Source: an uncultured Gemmatimonadota bacterium
GTDB taxonomy: Bacteria; Gemmatimonadota; Gemmatimonadetes; Gemmatimonadales; Gemmatimonadaceae
Assembly (NCBI GenBank): GCA_903910555.1
Contig: CAIVZZ010000013.1
Span: 124,001 to 188,000 of the forward strand
Direction of reading: 5' to 3'
DNA: 64,000 nt
Shown here piece after piece: positions 61,598 to 64,000 of the stretch (its first letter is position 1; every line of letters starts with the position of its first letter). A program made the position numbers and the translations under genes. Under the pieces are notes generated by a model that saw nothing but the letters and a program-made list of their open reading frames with translations, ran no database searches and was not told the origin of the DNA.

Positions 61598-62233
61598 ATG
61601 CATTCGCTTACCGATCTTCTGCACACCCTGCGCGACCCGTCCGCGCTGATCACCGCCGTCGGGATGATTGGAATCCCGATCATCATTTTTATCGAGACCG
61701 GCCTGCTCTTTCCAATGCTCCCGGGTGATTCGCTGCTCGTCACCGCGGGACTGCTCGCATCGCAGGCCGATGGACCGGTGAAGCTCAACGTTTGGGTGCT
61801 CGCGGTCTCCTGCTCTATTGCGGCGATCCTTGGAAATACGAGCGGATATTTCATCGGGAACCGCGCGGGGCGCGCGCTGTTCACGCGCGAGGACTCGCGA
61901 TTCTTCAAGCGCGCGCATCTCGTCCGCGCGCACGAGTTCTATGAGAAGCACGGCGGCAAGACGATCATCATGGCGCAGTTCATGCCGATCGTCCGGACGT
62001 TTGCGCCGGTCGTCGCCGGAGCAGCCGACATGAGTTACGCGACGTTCATCACGTTCAATATTGTCGGCGCGCTTGGCTGGATCTGGTCGATGCTGCTGCT
62101 CGGATATTTTATCGCTAAGCAGTTTCCGGTCGTTGGCAATCACATAGAAGGATTAGTCGCCGTTGTAATCCTTTTGTCTATCTCGCCGCCCGTTATTACC
62201 TGGCTTAGATCTCGTAGGACTCAGCCGCTGTAA
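61598..62233 (+). CDS. DedA family membrane protein
   Basis: The 211-residue protein has four to five helices and the DedA blocks FIETGLLFPMLPGDSLLVTAG, GNTSGYFIGNRAGR, FYEKHGGKTIIMAQFMPIVRTFAPVVAGAADM and FNIVGALGWIW. The R in FMPIVRTF and the E in FIETG are conserved residues important in relatives. DedA proteins act as flippases for undecaprenyl phosphate or lipids, and are proton-linked. TATAGT at 61551 may be its promoter. Confidence 0.92.
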   Translation: MHSLTDLLHTLRDPSALITAVGMIGIPIIIFIETGLLFPMLPGDSLLVTAGLLASQADGPVKLNVWVLAVSCSIAAILGNTSGYFIGNRAGRALFTREDSRFFKRAHLVRAHEFYEKHGGKTIIMAQFMPIVRTFAPVVAGAADMSYATFITFNIVGALGWIWSMLLLGYFIAKQFPVVGNHIEGLVAVVILLSISPPVITWLRSRRTQPL

Positions 62234-62258
62234 CCCGCGATGGCAGAGCGGGTATATT
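62233..62258 (+). promoter_or_regulatory. Small stem followed by TATATT before sod
   Basis: ACCCGC (62233-62238) pairs with GCGGGT (62248-62253) to form a 6-bp stem that starts on the dedA stop. ATATTTT follows, reading as a weak dedA terminator and also as a -10 box (TATATT 62253-62258) for sod, 25 bases before its ATG. Confidence 0.4.
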
Positions 62259-62283
62259 TTGAGAGAACCCACTGGAGAATCGC

Positions 62284-62892
62284 ATGGCTTTCACACTTCC
62301 CGCTCTTCCGTACGCTCCCGAGGCGCTCGAACCGCATATCGACGCGGAAACGATGAAGATCCATCACGGCAAGCATCATCAGGCGTATGTGAACAACCTG
62401 AATGCCGCGGTCGAAAAAGCGCCGGAACTCGCGAGCTGGTCGCTCGACGACATCTGCAAGAACATCGCGAAAGTTCCCGAAGCGGTCCGTGGCGCCGTAC
62501 GCAACAACGGCGGCGGACATTGGAATCACTCGCTCTTCTGGACGCTGATGCACAAGGCGGACGGCAGCGAGCCGACTGGTGCACTGGCTGACGCGATCAA
62601 GAGCGCGTTCGGCGACCTCGCGCAGTTCAAAGAGAAGTTCGCAGCGGCCGGGGTCGGGCGCTTCGGTTCAGGCTGGGCCTGGCTCGTCGCGGCGAAAGAC
62701 GGGAAGCTCTCGATCGAGAGCACGCCCAATCAGGACAATCCGCTGATGGACGGAAAGCACGCGGTGCTCGGGCTCGATGTGTGGGAGCATGCGTACTATC
62801 TGAAGTATCAGAACAAGCGGCCGGATTACATCGCGGCTTGGTGGAATGTGGTGAACTGGGGCGCGGTCGAAAAGCTCTACGCGGCGAAGTAA
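62284..62892 (+). CDS. sodB: Superoxide dismutase, Fe/Mn family
   Basis: The 202-residue enzyme converts superoxide to hydrogen peroxide and oxygen. Metal ligands are visible: His in [16 protein letters not shown], His in GHWNHSLFW, Asp in [15 protein letters not shown] and the following His. GSGWAWLVA is the conserved active-site block. Fe or Mn use is not resolved by sequence reading. GGAGAA lies 9 bases upstream of the ATG. Its stop TAA is the outer edge of a long inverted repeat. Confidence 0.95.
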   Translation: MAFTLPALPYAPEALEPHIDAETMKIHHGKHHQAYVNNLNAAVEKAPELASWSLDDICKNIAKVPEAVRGAVRNNGGGHWNHSLFWTLMHKADGSEPTGALADAIKSAFGDLAQFKEKFAAAGVGRFGSGWAWLVAAKDGKLSIESTPNQDNPLMDGKHAVLGLDVWEHAYYLKYQNKRPDYIAAWWNVVNWGAVEKLYAAK

Positions 62893-63044
62893 CTGCAACT
62901 GCCCGACGTCAGACGTTAGCCATGAGTTTACAGCTGTAAGACAACGACTTCATTACCGTCCGGCGCGCGGAATGGTGATGAAGTCGTCGTCTTACAGCTA
63001 ATAACTCCAGAGCTATCGCCTGACGTCGGGCAGTTCCGCAGTTA
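62890..63044. repeat. 155-bp near-palindrome between sod and the antiporter, supplying both stop codons
   Basis: Outer arms AACTGCCCGACGTCAG (62897-62912) and CTGACGTCGGGCAGTT (63020-63035) are perfect complements. Inner arms at 62932-62957 and 62974-62999 match at 24 of 26. The edges TAACTGC (62890) and its complement (63044) are the TAA stop codons of the two convergent genes. Confidence 0.9.
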
Positions 63045-64000
63045 GTGCCTTCTCCCGATTGTTGTAACCCGCCGTCCGTCGGGCGCGAGGACCTCGGGCC
63101 CCTGCGAATGCTCGCGATCGAGTGATTCATCGCGCGCGATCACGAGATTGAGCAGCGGTGGCGTCACGAACGTCGTCACGACAACGACGAGCATGATCGC
63201 ACCGAACAGCTCCGGTGAAATCGCCCCCGTCGCGAGTCCCATCTGCGCGAAGATTAATCCGACCTCGCCGCGCGGAACCATAGCGACTCCGACCAGCAGT
63301 TTGTTTCCGCGAAAATTCCAAGCGGCAAACCCCGCTGCGATTTTACCGAGCACACCGACGACGATCAGCGCGGCGCCCATGCCCAGCGCCTGATTGCTGA
63401 ACAGCGCGACGACATTGATCGACGCGCCGATCACCGCAAAGAAAATCGGCACAAAAAAATGTCCGATCTGCACCGTGGTGCGCTCGATCTCCTGTCGCTG
63501 TGGCGTCGGATGCAAAATCACGCCGGCCACGAACGCGCCGATGATCAGCGACGTCCCGCTCTGCAACGCTATCGCGGCGAGGAGCAGTCCGAACGCCATG
63601 CCGAACATCCCGAGCGATCCCTTCGCGCGGATTCCGTCGATCGCGCGAAAGAGCGGCGGGACGGCGTAGCTGCCAATCGCGAGCGCAAGCACGATGAACC
63701 CGATCGAGAGCGCGCTGATTCTTGCGACGACGCCGAACCCCACTCTCTCATCCGCGACGACGGCCACGATCACCGAGAGCAAGATCAGTCCGATCACATC
63801 GTCCGCGAGCGCCGCGCCGAGGACGACCTGCCCTTCCCTCGTGTGCTGCACTCCTTTGTCGGCGAGAACGCGCGCGGAGATCGCCATCGATGTCGCAGTG
63901 AGTGCCGCGCCGGCGATCAGCGCGGCAAGATTGCCGGCGCCGAGTAATCTGGCAACGGCGAATCCGCCGAGCAGCGGCAGCAACACACCGGCAAACGCCA
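63042..64000 (-). CDS. Cation:proton antiporter (CPA2/KefB-like), 5' end beyond window
   Basis: At least 319 residues are visible, with eight or more membrane helices and no ATG before the window edge; a GTG at 63986 may be internal. LTATSMAISARVLADKGV, LGAALADDVIGLILLSVIVAVVA (the ion-binding DD in LADDV) and VAMVPRGEVGLIFAQMG are CPA2 antiporter blocks. The C-terminus is short (no TrkA-N domain). It exchanges Na+ or K+ for H+. It is convergent with sod. Confidence 0.88.
   Translation of the reverse strand, partial: AFAGVLLPLLGGFAVARLLGAGNLAALIAGAALTATSMAISARVLADKGVQHTREGQVVLGAALADDVIGLILLSVIVAVVADERVGFGVVARISALSIGFIVLALAIGSYAVPPLFRAIDGIRAKGSLGMFGMAFGLLLAAIALQSGTSLIIGAFVAGVILHPTPQRQEIERTTVQIGHFFVPIFFAVIGASINVVALFSNQALGMGAALIVVGVLGKIAAGFAAWNFRGNKLLVGVAMVPRGEVGLIFAQMGLATGAISPELFGAIMLVVVVTTFVTPPLLNLVIARDESLDREHSQGPEVLAPDGRRVTTIGRRH

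Overview
The window is a gene-dense, GC-rich bacterial chromosome segment with no phage, insertion-sequence or CRISPR signal. No stretch over about 300 bases lacks a gene. Many neighbouring genes overlap by 1 to 4 bases in the ATGA or TAATG style, so long translationally coupled operons dominate. Alternative complex III, system I cytochrome c maturation, a K+-independent type H+-pyrophosphatase, inositol phospholipid synthesis genes and paired TonB/ExbBD genes together suggest an aerobic Gram-negative of the Gemmatimonadota type. That placement is inference from gene content; no rRNA or marker gene is present to confirm it.

Layout. (1) 1-14259, all minus strand: an inositol phospholipid pair (CDP-alcohol phosphatidyltransferase, then inositol-3-phosphate synthase), two small proteins, E1alpha, E1beta and E2 of a 2-oxo acid dehydrogenase, a PHP phosphoesterase, a pteridine-reductase-like SDR, thioredoxin reductase, an MBL hydrolase, aspartase and an Rrf2 regulator cut by the window edge. 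(2) 14373-22967: NamZ-like muramidase, a beta-lactamase-fold hydrolase, two sodium/solute symporters and a BadF-type sugar kinase, resembling a peptidoglycan salvage locus, with an ErpA-like Fe-S carrier in the middle. (3) 22964-28589: exported amidohydrolase, YeiH-type transporter, a Phd/ParE toxin-antitoxin pair with a four-copy operator, DoxX-like protein and two alpha/beta hydrolases. (4) 28586-34981: three amino/dicarboxylic acid transporters around a membrane pyrophosphatase. (5) 35081-43601: TonB, ExbB, two ExbD and a second TonB-like protein, preceded by four signalling genes (two histidine kinases, one with a frame break, and two response regulators, one with a decayed sigma54-type AAA+ domain). 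(6) 43683-51947: ccmABCDEFGH, peroxiredoxin and a glycoside hydrolase-like protein, with tRNA-Ala just upstream of ccmA. (7) 52041-59812: complete alternative complex III operon actABCDEF with a perfect CRP-type palindrome upstream. (8) 60070-64000: TrmJ-like methyltransferase, membrane proteins, superoxide dismutase and a cation/proton antiporter cut by the window end.

The respiratory block is coherent: ActA and ActE are c-type cytochromes that need the Ccm system encoded next door, and both could feed on the same redox control. The most unusual signals are: the 12-bp-periodic GTAC operator array of the toxin-antitoxin locus; a ladder of four-codon ORFs before the SDR gene; the decayed enhancer-binding protein; the poly-A frame break in a sensor kinase; the near-palindrome that supplies both stop codons of sod and the antiporter; and the long inverted repeat upstream of actA.
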